Assembly: GCF_013369485.1 (NCBI RefSeq)
Contig: NZ_JABWEB010000017.1
Span: forward strand, 1 to 64,000
Direction of reading: 5' to 3'
DNA: 64,000 bases
Origin: Massilia sp. BJB1822
GTDB taxonomy: Bacteria; Pseudomonadota; Gammaproteobacteria; Burkholderiales; Burkholderiaceae_D
This document shows positions 46,057-53,990 of this stretch, piece by piece. Below the pieces are notes generated by a model. That model made no database searches. It saw nothing but the letters and a program-made list of their open reading frames with translations, and was not told where the DNA came from. Made by a program: the position numbers and the translations under genes. Each line of letters opens with the position of its first letter. Position 1 is the stretch's first letter.

Positions 46057-47550
46057 CTAGGCGAAGCAGACCTGGTTGCGGCCAGCGCCTTTGGCCTGGT
46101 ACAGCAGCGCATCGGCCTGGCGCAGCATTGCTTCGGCGCTGCCGCTATCGGCGTCGGCGGACACGCCCATGCTCATCGTGACCTTCAGGCCGGGATGGAT
46201 GTCCTGCCACGGATAGTCCTCGATGCGGCGGCGCAGTTTTTCGCACAAGGCCACCGCCTGCGGTCCCGCCGTCTCGGGCAGGGCCAGTACGAATTCCTCG
46301 CCGCCATAGCGCGCCACCAGATCGCTTTGCCGGACATGGTCGCGCAGCAGCGCGCTCACCTGGCGCAGCACGGCGTCGCCGATGGCGTGCGAGAACTGGT
46401 CGTTGATGCGCTTGAAGTGATCGATATCGCCGATCATCAGGCTCAGTGGACGCTGGTGGCGCGCGGCCTGGTTGAACAGCGTGGCGGCCTGCTCGTCGAA
46501 GTGGCGGCGGTTATACAGGCCGGTCAGCCCGTCGCGGATACTCAGTTCGCGCAGCTGCGCCGCCTGCTGCAGGATGGTCTGGTGCGAAGCATTCAATTCC
46601 GCGTGGCTGCGCGCCAGATCCTCGCTCATGGCGTTGAAGGCGGTCGCCAGTTCGGCCACTTCATCCTTGCCGCGCACCGGCACCTGCTGCAGCAGCGAAC
46701 CTTTGTGCATGGCGCGCACGGCGTCGGTCAGATAACTGAGGCGGCTGCTCAAGCTGCGGCTCAGGAGCAGGCCGAGGCCCAGCGCCAGCGCGGTTGCCGC
46801 CGCCACACCCGCCAGCAGCGAGGAGCGGATCGCGGCCAGGTATTCGCGCTCCTGCGGCGTCGGCGTCAGCACGCTTTGCGGCGAGACATAGGCCACGGTG
46901 CGCCCCTCCACCAGCAGCGGACGCAGACCCTTGCGCATTTCGACTGGCAGGATGCTGCCGTTGCTGGCCAGGCCGGCGCCCAGCAGCACGCGGTATTCGG
47001 CATCGGTCAGCAGAAAGCGGAACAGCGGCTGGCCGTCGCCGCGCGGACGCGCCTCATGCGGCGGCGGATGTTCCGGCTGCCAGGGCGGCGGCGCTTCCCG
47101 CATCGGCGGCGGCGGTTCTTGTTCGGCGCCGGGCGGCGGCGGGCGATGCCGCGGATAGCCGTCCGGCAGCATGCGCTGCGGGCCATTATGTGGCGGCGCA
47201 GCATGCGGCGGCGGACCTCGACGCTCGCCATCGCCCGGTTCATGGTGCGACTGGCGGTCCACTTCGGGCGGCATGCGCTCCAGCAGATCGCTGGGACGTT
47301 CGCCCTGCGGCGCGCGTGCCTGGCGGCGCTGCACGAACTGGTCGAAGGACTCGCTGGCGATGGCTGTCTGCCAGTCGCCATACTCGGCCAGGTAGGCGGT
47401 CATAAAGCTGTGAAAGTGCTGGGCGGCTTGCTGCTGGCGGATCGAGTCCACTTTGGCGTTGACGCTGATATAAGTAAGCCCGCCCACCAGGGCCACCGAA
47501 GCCAGCCCGGTCAGCAGCAGGGCCAGCATCAGTTTGGAACGCAAGGACAT
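46057..47550 (-). CDS. Membrane diguanylate cyclase with His/Pro-rich periplasmic domain
   Basis: The 497-residue protein has two membrane helices (about 7-27 and 245-266) enclosing a periplasmic sensor region. A HAMP domain follows (about 267-320), then a GGDEF domain from DGLTGLYNRRHFDEQ, with an intact GGEEF and an RQSD inhibitory site exactly five residues before it. The periplasmic part carries a low-complexity insert at residues 95-172 with seven His and many Pro, which could bind metal ions. It should be an active, feedback-inhibited c-di-GMP synthase. It is 177 bases upstream of the ABC permease gene on the same strand; any link is uncertain. Confidence 0.9.
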   Translation of the reverse strand: MSLRSKLMLALLLTGLASVALVGGLTYISVNAKVDSIRQQQAAQHFHSFMTAYLAEYGDWQTAIASESFDQFVQRRQARAPQGERPSDLLERMPPEVDRQSHHEPGDGERRGPPPHAAPPHNGPQRMLPDGYPRHRPPPPGAEQEPPPPMREAPPPWQPEHPPPHEARPRGDGQPLFRFLLTDAEYRVLLGAGLASNGSILPVEMRKGLRPLLVEGRTVAYVSPQSVLTPTPQEREYLAAIRSSLLAGVAAATALALGLGLLLSRSLSSRLSYLTDAVRAMHKGSLLQQVPVRGKDEVAELATAFNAMSEDLARSHAELNASHQTILQQAAQLRELSIRDGLTGLYNRRHFDEQAATLFNQAARHQRPLSLMIGDIDHFKRINDQFSHAIGDAVLRQVSALLRDHVRQSDLVARYGGEEFVLALPETAGPQAVALCEKLRRRIEDYPWQDIHPGLKVTMSMGVSADADSGSAEAMLRQADALLYQAKGAGRNQVCFA

Positions 47551-47706
47551 CCCGCCTTCTCCTGTTCTTATCCAAGGCAGAATTGCCCTAAGGCTACTGA
47601 TGATACATCAAGGATATAGTTACTTGCTTATTGCATGTAATTAGTTATGCGTTTGAGTGATGGATGGCATCACAAATCAAAAGTTTCCTTATGGATAGAA
47701 CTGTAC

Positions 47707-47744
47707 TATACTGCACTGCAACATAAGGATATTTACCAAGGAGG
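47707..47744 (+). promoter_or_regulatory. Candidate -10 and strong ribosome site for the small-protein pair
   Basis: TATACT (47707-47712) is a good -10 element; TTTCCT 17 bases upstream is a weak -35. AAGGAGG at 47738-47744 is a perfect ribosome site five bases from the ATG at 47750. The 199-base gap before it is AT-richer than its surroundings. Confidence 0.45.
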
Positions 47745-47749
47745 ATCAC

Positions 47750-48004
47750 ATGTCCACCGCCACCAACATCACTTTCAATACTTATCAAAACCGCAGCTAT
47801 GCCGCCAATGTGGCGCACGCTGCCCGCAATCTGCTGCGCGCCCTGTTCGCCGTACAGCCGGCCCGTGCCGCCGCGGCCAAGGACGAGATGATCTCGCGCG
47901 ACCTGGCCCGCGACCGTGCCGCCCTGCTGTCGATGGCCCGCGATTTCGAGGCCTTCTCCCCCAGCCAGGCTGCCGAACTGCGTTATCTGGCATCGCGAGG
48001 TTAA
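47750..48004 (+). CDS. Small hypothetical protein, 84 residues
   Basis: I do not recognise this protein. It is polar at the N-terminus (TATNITFNTYQNRSYAANV), then has an amphipathic Ala/Arg-rich helix and an acidic-basic helix ending near AELRYLASRG. There is no signal peptide or membrane segment. The perfect AAGGAGG ribosome site and the clear start and stop argue that it is real and well translated. A 30-residue peptide frame starts two bases after its stop. It may be a lineage-specific small regulator or stress protein; no function is assigned. Confidence 0.65.
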   Translation: MSTATNITFNTYQNRSYAANVAHAARNLLRALFAVQPARAAAAKDEMISRDLARDRAALLSMARDFEAFSPSQAAELRYLASRG

Positions 48005-48006
48005 TC

Positions 48007-48099
48007 ATGGCCATGATCAGCTTCCTCACCATCGTCATCGCCGGCGCCGCCATCATGGCGCGCATCTGCCTGGTTCCCCTCGCCGAAGGCGAGGAATAA
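48007..48099 (+). CDS. 30-residue single-helix membrane peptide
   Basis: The frame encodes one hydrophobic helix (MISFLTIVIAGAAIMARICLV) and an acidic end (EGEE). It starts two bases after the stop of the 84-residue gene and is followed by a strong terminator. It has no ribosome site of its own, so translation would be coupled to the gene above. It is too short for certain calling; the context supports it. Confidence 0.5.
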   Translation: MAMISFLTIVIAGAAIMARICLVPLAEGEE

Positions 48100-48122
48100 G
48101 AGGCTTTTCAGCCTCTCGCAGT

Positions 48123-48151
48123 AAAAAAACCCGGCCAGTGCCGGGTTTTTT
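48123..48151 (+). terminator. Intrinsic terminator, possibly bidirectional
   Basis: Seven A, ACCCGG and CCGGGT around a six-base loop, then six T. It ends the small-protein transcript and, read in reverse, may stop readthrough from the permease gene. Confidence 0.85.
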
Positions 48152-48166
48152 CTTGTCCGCTCATTG

Positions 48167-48215
48167 CCGAACCCGTGTCCGATTGGGGTCAGACCCCAAT
48201 CGGACACGGGTTCGG
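48167..48215. repeat. Palindromic repeat, copy 3
   Basis: This 49-base element is a perfect palindrome of 24-base arms around one A. It has CCGAACCCGTGTCC ends, a GATT/AATC inner stem and the GGGGTC-A-GACCCC core. It lies between a terminator and the end of the APC permease gene, that is, at a convergent junction. One flank read inverted (CGGCAATGA) matches the flank of copy 2. Confidence 0.93.
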
Positions 48216-48228
48216 CTGTTGTCAGGGG

Positions 48229-49704
48229 CTATTTCTGGTTCAGGCGCGAGTTGCGGATGCCGTAAATGAAATAGGTCAGCACCGAGGCCACCATCCAGAT
48301 CGCGAAGATGCGGAAGGTGGTGGTGGACAGGTCGCGCATGATGTACAGGCAGGCGAAGATCGACAGGCCCGGCACCACATACGGGCCGAACGGCACGCGG
48401 AAGCCGCCTTTCTTCACGTCGCCAGCCAGGCGCTCCTTGCGGCGCATGACCGGCACGGCCAGCGACACCACGATGAAGGCGGTCAGCGTGCCCATGCTGA
48501 CCATATCCCACAGGAAGGTGGCGTCGACGAAACCGGCCACCACGCCCACCACCATGCACACGATCACGGTATTGCTGACCGGGGCCGAGGTGCGCGGGTT
48601 CACGGTCTGGAAAGCCTTGGGAATCAGGCCATCGCGCGAAATCGCGTACAGGATGCGGGTCTGGCCGTAAATCGTCACCAGGGTCACGCTGAAGACCGAG
48701 ATCACTGCGCCGGCCGACAGCACCAGGGCCGGCCAGGCCTTGCCCGTCACGTTCTGCAGGATCACGGCCAGGCCGGCTTCCTGTCCTTCGAACATATGGG
48801 CCGGCTGGGCGCCCAGGGCCGCCACCGCCACCAGCAGATAGAACACCGTCACGATCAGCAGCGCGCCGATGATCCCGATCGGCACATTGCGGCGCGGGTT
48901 GCGCACCTCTTCGCCGGCGGTGGCCACGGTATCCAGGCCGATGAAGGAGAAGAACACCGTCCCCGCCGCCGCTGTCACGCCGGCCATGCCGGCAAAGCCC
49001 TTGCTGTTGTCGGTGTTGTAAAACGGCGTGAAATTGTCGATATTGAAACCAGTGAAGGCAATCGCCACGAAGAAGATCAGGATAGCCAGCTTAATCAGCA
49101 CCATGATGGCATTGGTGGTGGCCGATTCTTTGGTGCCGCGGATCAGCAGGAAGCAGCACAGCACCACCAGGATGATCGGCGGCAGATTGATATGGCCGGG
49201 ATGGAAGACCACGCCCTGCGGCCCGGACACGATCATCGGCGTGCGCAGCAGCTCCGGTATCTGCCAGCCGATGGCGTTGCCGAGGAAGTTATTCAGATAG
49301 GCCGACCAGCCGATCGCCGTGGCGCTGGCCGCCAGCCCGTATTCGAGCAAGAGGCAGGCCGCCATGATGAAGGCCAGGAACTCGCCCACGGTAGCGTAGG
49401 CGAAGGAATACGAGGAGCCGGAGGCCGGGATGCGGAAGGACAGCTCGGCGTAGCACAGCGCCGTCAGGCCGGCGGTAATGGCCGCCAGCAGGAAGGACAG
49501 CACGACCGAGGGACCGGCTTTCGGCACCGCTTCCACCATGGTGAAGAAAATCCCGGTGCCGATGGTGGCGCCAACGCCGATCATCATCAGGGGGAACAGG
49601 CCAATGGAGCGGCTCAGGCCTGCTGCGGCGAGGCTCTGGCCTTGTTCGGCATGAGCTTCGACCGGCTTGGTGCGGGTCAGTTTCTGGAACAGTGTTTGAT
49701 TCAC
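48229..49704 (-). CDS. APC-family amino-acid permease (cationic-amino-acid-transporter-like)
   Basis: The 491-residue protein has about 12 membrane helices. The first contains the APC signature GVGATIGTGIFFTM near residue 45, and FSFIGLDTVATAGEEVRNPRRNVP near residue 245 is typical of CAT-like (YfnA-type) permeases. The frame is open to 49815, but the GTG at 49704 is six bases after an AAGGAT ribosome site and gives the family N-terminus, so it is chosen. The substrate is unknown, though YfnA-like members carry neutral, branched or basic amino acids. Confidence 0.85.
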   Translation of the reverse strand: MNQTLFQKLTRTKPVEAHAEQGQSLAAAGLSRSIGLFPLMMIGVGATIGTGIFFTMVEAVPKAGPSVVLSFLLAAITAGLTALCYAELSFRIPASGSSYSFAYATVGEFLAFIMAACLLLEYGLAASATAIGWSAYLNNFLGNAIGWQIPELLRTPMIVSGPQGVVFHPGHINLPPIILVVLCCFLLIRGTKESATTNAIMVLIKLAILIFFVAIAFTGFNIDNFTPFYNTDNSKGFAGMAGVTAAAGTVFFSFIGLDTVATAGEEVRNPRRNVPIGIIGALLIVTVFYLLVAVAALGAQPAHMFEGQEAGLAVILQNVTGKAWPALVLSAGAVISVFSVTLVTIYGQTRILYAISRDGLIPKAFQTVNPRTSAPVSNTVIVCMVVGVVAGFVDATFLWDMVSMGTLTAFIVVSLAVPVMRRKERLAGDVKKGGFRVPFGPYVVPGLSIFACLYIMRDLSTTTFRIFAIWMVASVLTYFIYGIRNSRLNQK

Positions 49705-49839
49705 GCTTATCCTTTTGGTAATTCCAGCCTGCTGCGCCGCCGATCCCGCCGATCCTGCCGCGCCCTGCTCTGTCAAATTGTGCAAAAAAACAGCGATTAT
49801 AGGGCCATCCGGCACGCCGCCCGGTAAATCGCTGATCGT

Positions 49840-50469
49840 TTATCGTTTACGCAACAACACTGCCATTTCGGCCACACTGGAAAACAGCAGTTTCGGCGCC
49901 CGCGCCTGCAGCACGTCGGGCCGGGCATAGCCCCAGCTGACGGCGCCGAAATCCAGCCCCTCGGCATGCGCCGCCTCGATATCGCGCACCTCGTCGCCCA
50001 CGCACAGCACCTGCTCGCGCGCCACGCCGCTGTCGGCGATCACGCGCCGCAGCTTGCGCCGCTTGCCCAGCAGGGCCGCTCCGCATTTGAAGTGGGTGAA
50101 CAGGCGCGCCTCCTCGCCCAGCACGGCGCGCACATTGGCTTCCGAATTGGAAGTTACGATGGCCAGCACATGGCCTTCGGCCGCCAAGGCCCGCAGCAGC
50201 TCGCGCATGCCCTCGAACAGCTGGATGCGCGCGATATGCTGCGCCATCAGGCTGCGGAACTGGCGCGCCACGGGCAGCAGCTTCCACGCCGGCAGGCCGA
50301 GGTGGCGCATGATCTGGCCCAGGTCGTAGCCGCGCAGGGTTTCCAGATTGCCGCGCTCCAGCCGGCGGAAGCTGTGCGCATCGGCCAGGGTGTCGAAGAC
50401 TTCGAGAAAAAAGGGAAAGCTGTCGGCCAGCGTGCCGTCGAAATCGAAGATCAGCAGTTGGTAACGCAC
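49840..50469 (-). CDS. HAD-superfamily phosphatase (Gph-like)
   Basis: The 209-residue protein has the HAD motifs in order: FDFDGTLADSF (nucleophile Asp) near residue 9, the VTSNSEANV Ser, Lys in KRRKLRRVIAD and the GDEVRDIEAA acidic pair near residue 165. It has the alpha-helical cap of phosphoglycolate-phosphatase-like enzymes. The GTG at 50469 follows AAGG nine bases on from the YceI stop, and it gives the family start YQLLIFDFDGTL. Longer frames run into the yceI gene. The substrate is unknown. Confidence 0.85.
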   Translation of the reverse strand: MRYQLLIFDFDGTLADSFPFFLEVFDTLADAHSFRRLERGNLETLRGYDLGQIMRHLGLPAWKLLPVARQFRSLMAQHIARIQLFEGMRELLRALAAEGHVLAIVTSNSEANVRAVLGEEARLFTHFKCGAALLGKRRKLRRVIADSGVAREQVLCVGDEVRDIEAAHAEGLDFGAVSWGYARPDVLQARAPKLLFSSVAEMAVLLRKR

Positions 50470-50477
50470 GGTGGACC

Positions 50478-51050
50478 TTATTCCGTTTTCAGCGCCTCGA
50501 CCTGGATATTCAGCACCACATCCATTTTGAAGCCGTAGTCCTTGCCGGCCGTGATGCCGAACTGGTCGCGCTGGATCACGGTGGCGATGTCGGCGCCGCA
50601 CAGCTCGCGCTTGTTCAGCGGATGGGGGATACATTTGAAGGAGTTGATCTTCAGCGTAACCGGCTTGCTCACGCCATGCAGCGTCAGTTCGCCCACAGCC
50701 TGGGTCGGCGCGCCTTTTTTGAAGCCGGCCAGCTTGCCCTTGAAGACGGCCTGGGGATATTTGGCAACGTCGAAGAATTCCTCGCCCTGCGCCCAGGTAT
50801 TCAGCTGGTCATGGCCGAAATCGACGCTGCCCATATCGATGTTCACTTCCACGCTGCCGCTGCCGGCGGCCTTGTCCAGCGTAACCTTGCCGCTCGATTT
50901 ATTGAACTTGCCGCGCCATTTCGAGATGCCCATATGATCGGCTTCGAAGCTGGGGAAGGTGTGCGCGGGGTCGATCTCATAGCTGGCCGGCGCGGCCAGT
51001 GCGGCGCTGCTCATCGCGGCCAACAGGGCGGTCATGCAAAAACGCTTCAT
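50478..51050 (-). CDS. YceI-family periplasmic protein (third paralog)
   Basis: The 190-residue product has a signal peptide ending at SAALAA, then SYEIDPAHTFPSFEADHMGISKWRGKF, closely matching the second YceI protein at 31652. It includes the shared cysteine pair in FKCIPHPLNKRELCGAD. The end is KMDVVLNIQVEALKTE. It is first of a two-gene unit with the HAD phosphatase, 8 bases apart, an unusual partner for YceI. The window thus holds three YceI genes, two of which form a closer subgroup. Confidence 0.9.
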   Translation of the reverse strand: MKRFCMTALLAAMSSAALAAPASYEIDPAHTFPSFEADHMGISKWRGKFNKSSGKVTLDKAAGSGSVEVNIDMGSVDFGHDQLNTWAQGEEFFDVAKYPQAVFKGKLAGFKKGAPTQAVGELTLHGVSKPVTLKINSFKCIPHPLNKRELCGADIATVIQRDQFGITAGKDYGFKMDVVLNIQVEALKTE

Positions 51051-51209
51051 GCAGGTCTCCGGAAGTTGTTGTGGCGCCCAGTGTACCCCTGTTTTTCATC
51101 TTGTTCGTTACACATGCTTACTTTTGATACAGCGCCATGTCTAGCCTGGCAAAGCGGCGCTCTGTAATCTGAGTCCACGCTTTACAACGACAGCAAAAGG
51201 AGCCAAGCC

Positions 51210-51809
51210 ATGTACAAGAAGATCCCGACCAGCACCGCACCACGCATTCATCCCCTGGTGGCCGGCGCAGCCATTTCCGTGACTTTGCTCAGCCTCGTTG
51301 GAACAGCGGCGATTGCCGGCTGGCTGCCGTCCTCGCGCGGCGAACCATCCGCACAGATGCCGCCCGCCATGGTGCAGCCGACCAGCGCGGTAAGCGGACA
51401 GGGTGCGGTGCCATCCGCCCCGGCCGCCAGCGCGCCGGCTCCCGGCTTCATCCAGGTTTCGGTTCCTGTCCCGGCGAATGCCGCGCAGGCTCCAGTCCCA
51501 CAGGCTGCGCCCGCGCCGCAGGCGGCCCCCGTGCAGCACAAGCCGCGCGTGCAGCGCGTCAGCCACGAACAGCCGCGCAGCCAAGCGCGCTATGAGGAAG
51601 AGCGTCCAGCGCCGCGCGAACCGCAGGTCAGCCAGCAGCAGCAAGGCCCAAACTATGTCGGCATCGGCGCCGGTGCGCTGATCGGCGGCCTGCTGGGCAA
51701 CCAGGTGGGCAGCGGCAATGGCCGCAAACTGGCCACCATCGCCGGCGCCATCGGCGGCGGCTATATCGGCAACGAAATCCAGAACCGCCAGCAGAACCCG
51801 CAGCGCTAA
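51210..51809 (+). CDS. Glycine-zipper (2TM) outer-membrane-type protein
   Basis: The 199-residue protein has an N-terminal membrane anchor or signal (residues 17-36) and a long Pro/Ala/Gln-rich linker (50-140). A C-terminal glycine-zipper domain follows (YVGIGAGALIGGLLGNQVGSGNGRKLATIAGAIGGGYIGNEIQ), as in SlyB/PcpY and related 2TM proteins. It probably sits in the envelope and may have a structural or stress role. An AAAAGGAGCCAAGCC ribosome site precedes the ATG. Confidence 0.82.
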   Translation: MYKKIPTSTAPRIHPLVAGAAISVTLLSLVGTAAIAGWLPSSRGEPSAQMPPAMVQPTSAVSGQGAVPSAPAASAPAPGFIQVSVPVPANAAQAPVPQAAPAPQAAPVQHKPRVQRVSHEQPRSQARYEEERPAPREPQVSQQQQGPNYVGIGAGALIGGLLGNQVGSGNGRKLATIAGAIGGGYIGNEIQNRQQNPQR

Positions 51810-51830
51810 GCAGCGCGCTCCAGACCTGCG

Positions 51831-51865
51831 AGCCGCCCGAACCCTCACCGGTTCCGGCGGCTTTT
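51831..51865 (+). terminator. Intrinsic terminator after the glycine-zipper gene
   Basis: AGCCGCC-C-GAACC pairs with GGTTC-C-GGCGGCT with one mismatched base, followed by four T and TCTT. The stop of the DUF1993 gene lies just past it. Confidence 0.75.
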
Positions 51866-51866
51866 C

Positions 51867-52379
51867 TTATTGCGGATAGGGACCGAGATAATCGATCTTG
51901 CCGATATCGACGCCCTGGCTGCGCAGGATGCCGTAGGCGGTGACGAGGTGGAAGTAGAAATTGGGCAGGCCGAAGCTGATCTGGTAATCCACGCCGCTGA
52001 AGGTGGGCTGGATGGCTTCCCAGTTGAGCGTGATCTCTTTCGATTCGGCCTGGTCGAGCAGCTCCCGGCCCACGCTTTCCAGATACGCCAGCGTGGCTGC
52101 GATGCGCTCCTGCAGCTGCTGGAAGGTGGCTTCGTTATCTTCCATCGACGGCGCCTTCACGCCGGACAGGCGGGCCACCGACATCTTGGCCGTATCGCAG
52201 GCATGCTGCACCTGGGCCGAGAGCGGCATCATGTCCGCGGCCAGGCTGGCGTTGAACAGCACGTCGGGGATCATGCCCTGCTCCTCCGCGAACTCCTCGC
52301 CCTTCTTCAGCAAGTCCGACAGCACCTTCAAGCCGCGCACGAAAGCGGGCACCGAAACCTGATACATCGACAGCGGCAT
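51867..52379 (-). CDS. DUF1993 family protein
   Basis: The 170-residue cytoplasmic protein matches the DUF1993 pattern. It starts SMYQVSVPAFVRGLKVLSDLLKK, has VLFNASLAADMMPLSAQVQHACDTAKMSVARLSG near residue 40, and ends PNFYFHLVTAYGILRSQGVDIGKIDYLGPY. The family is related to the DinB-like four-helix bundles, and its function is not known. GGAGATGCC precedes the ATG. It is probably monocistronic. Confidence 0.88.
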   Translation of the reverse strand: MPLSMYQVSVPAFVRGLKVLSDLLKKGEEFAEEQGMIPDVLFNASLAADMMPLSAQVQHACDTAKMSVARLSGVKAPSMEDNEATFQQLQERIAATLAYLESVGRELLDQAESKEITLNWEAIQPTFSGVDYQISFGLPNFYFHLVTAYGILRSQGVDIGKIDYLGPYPQ

Positions 52380-52451
52380 GGCATCTCCTTCTTCGAATGA
52401 TTGAGGACCCAGCGAGTCTAGCGCAAGCCCTGCAATCCCGCTTGCCGCCGC

Positions 52452-52603
52452 TCAGGCCAGCAGTCGCATGCCTGCCAGCTTGGCCGCCTTGCGGTCGAAC
52501 GTGGCGGTGTATGCGCGGCAATGAGGCGATCCACCTTTTGGGATTGCTGTGGATCGTCCTGCATCAGGAAACGTAAGAGGATATTGGTATCCAGGCCTAC
52601 CAT
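52452..52603 (-). pseudogene. Remnant of a VapC toxin gene
   Basis: The first 30 codons (VGLDTNILLRFLMQDDPQQSQKVDRLIAA) are an intact VapC N-terminus with the first catalytic Asp. The next readable family part is a C-terminal end, TFDRKAAKLAGMRLL, which lies in another frame. The middle of the toxin (about 80 residues, with two or three of the four catalytic acids) is missing. This is an internal deletion with a frame change. The start overlaps the antitoxin stop by seven bases, the normal vapBC arrangement. Confidence 0.85.
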
Positions 52604-52845
52604 TTAGCCGCTTCCACAGCCGATGCGGCAATTGCTTCTTCAATCTGCTTCAGGCTGAGACGTACGCCAGGACGATAAAGCGCGCCTTTCAGCTTGCTCG
52701 CGTCCTGCCCGGCGGCGACGATGGCGAACTCGCCCGGCTCATATTCGACAATCTCCACCCGTCCACCATCCGGCACACCGAGGGCGGCACGCACGGAGTC
52801 GGGCAGCAGCAGCTGCCCTTCGGCGTTGATATATGCGGTAGCCAT
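52597..52845 (-). CDS. vapB: AbrB/MazE-type antitoxin, now orphan
   Basis: The 82-residue protein has an N-terminal AbrB-like hairpin (TAYINAEGQLLLPDSVRAALGVPDGGRVEIVEY) and a C-terminal segment that would contact a VapC toxin. Its toxin partner downstream is deleted, so it is an antitoxin without its toxin. It could still bind DNA or cross-neutralise another VapC. GGGAGAGCGCGC before the ATG at 52845 supports the start. It is not closely similar to the antitoxin at 19367. Confidence 0.82.
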   Translation of the reverse strand: MATAYINAEGQLLLPDSVRAALGVPDGGRVEIVEYEPGEFAIVAAGQDASKLKGALYRPGVRLSLKQIEEAIAASAVEAAKW

Positions 52846-52945
52846 GCGCGCTCTCCCATTGCAGTGAGGAATTTCACTGTATGCCTGCGGCGGGGAATTG
52901 CAAGCGGGCTGGACTGAAAACTTGTCCTGCGACAAGTCCGCCTGA

Positions 52946-53977
52946 TCAGGAAACGCGCACCACCATCATGCCGGCGCGCAGACCGATGCGCACATCGGGG
53001 TTCGGGAAGACCACCAGCTCTTCGGCGTGCTGCACGGTGTAGACCTTGTCGCCGTCGCGGGCGATTTCGGCGTCTTGCGGCAGGGCCGTGAAGTTCTGCG
53101 TCTCACGGCCGAAGGCCATGGTGAAGCCGTCACTGAGCTTGATGATGTTCTGCGCCACCTTGAACACATGCGGCTGCGTTACGGCGGGGCGCGGGCCGGC
53201 GCCGCGCAGCAGATCGTCCAGCGCCTGCGAGGCGTGCACGAACTGGCTCAGGTCATTCTGGCCCAGGGTGCCGATGCGGCCCAGCTCCACGGTGGTGCCG
53301 GCCGCGCCGTGGTGCTCGGCGCTGTAGTAACTGTAAGTCCCGGCGGAAGCGGGATTCATGATGATGGCTTCGATGCCGGCCTGGCCCAGCCAGCCGATCA
53401 GGCCATGCCGGGCTTCATCGGCGATCAGATCCGGCACGATGGCGAACATCGGATACACCGAGGGACGGATCGCCGTGTGCAGGTCCAGATGCCAGCGCTG
53501 CGGCCCGGCATCCTGGAAGAATTCGGTGGTGGCGGCGATCATCACGTCGGCGCGCGCGGCTTCGGCCGTGCCTTCCAGCGTGCCGCGTTCGGCGCGGAAC
53601 ATGCGGTTCAGATCCGCATCGATAAAGCGCTTGCCGGCGCGGATGGCGCCGATATTGCCGACGCAGATCATCAGATCCACGGCCAGCGCCTGCGGCTCGC
53701 GCGCCAGGGCGTCGAGCAGATAAGCCACCACTTCAATCGGCCCGGTCTCGTCGCCATGCACGCCGACGGAAACCAGCACCGCCGGACGGGCCGCCGCCAC
53801 GCCGCCAGCACGCGGCTGGCGAATGGTCAGGATGCCGTCGGCCGGCTCGGCGACGCTGAAACCGGCATTGGTGAAACTGCGCGCGACGGCGCCGAAATCG
53901 GCCTCCGCCAGCGCGCGTACCGCGTCCGGCAGCGCGGATGCGCCGCCGGTGCTTGCTGCATTTACTTCATTTGCCAT
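52946..53977 (-). CDS. astE: Succinylglutamate desuccinylase AstE
   Basis: AstE splits N-succinylglutamate into glutamate and succinate, the last step of the arginine succinyltransferase pathway. The 343-residue zinc enzyme has the M14-like ligand motif VSVGVHGDETGPIEV near residue 77 and the third His in HLDLHTAIRPSVYPMFA near residue 176. The ATG at 53977 has AAGGCAG upstream and lies 13 bases after the glutamate dehydrogenase stop. It is the most downstream gene of the ast cluster, separated from astB by the dehydrogenase. Confidence 0.93.
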   Translation of the reverse strand: MANEVNAASTGGASALPDAVRALAEADFGAVARSFTNAGFSVAEPADGILTIRQPRAGGVAAARPAVLVSVGVHGDETGPIEVVAYLLDALAREPQALAVDLMICVGNIGAIRAGKRFIDADLNRMFRAERGTLEGTAEAARADVMIAATTEFFQDAGPQRWHLDLHTAIRPSVYPMFAIVPDLIADEARHGLIGWLGQAGIEAIIMNPASAGTYSYYSAEHHGAAGTTVELGRIGTLGQNDLSQFVHASQALDDLLRGAGPRPAVTQPHVFKVAQNIIKLSDGFTMAFGRETQNFTALPQDAEIARDGDKVYTVQHAEELVVFPNPDVRIGLRAGMMVVRVS

Positions 53978-53990
53978 TGCGTTTGCTGCC

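Noticed and set aside
47647-48099. A 150-residue frame ending in the 30-residue membrane peptide
   Set aside because: The extension crosses the promoter and ribosome site of the 84-residue gene. Only the last part, after that gene's stop, is plausible.
48229-49815. The 528-residue form of the APC permease
   Set aside because: The extra 37 residues have no family match, and the GTG at 49704 has a well-placed AAGGAT ribosome site.
52452-52643. A 63-residue protein beginning MKKQLPHRL
   Set aside because: It only joins the C-terminal scrap of the deleted VapC to out-of-frame sequence and has no match of its own.
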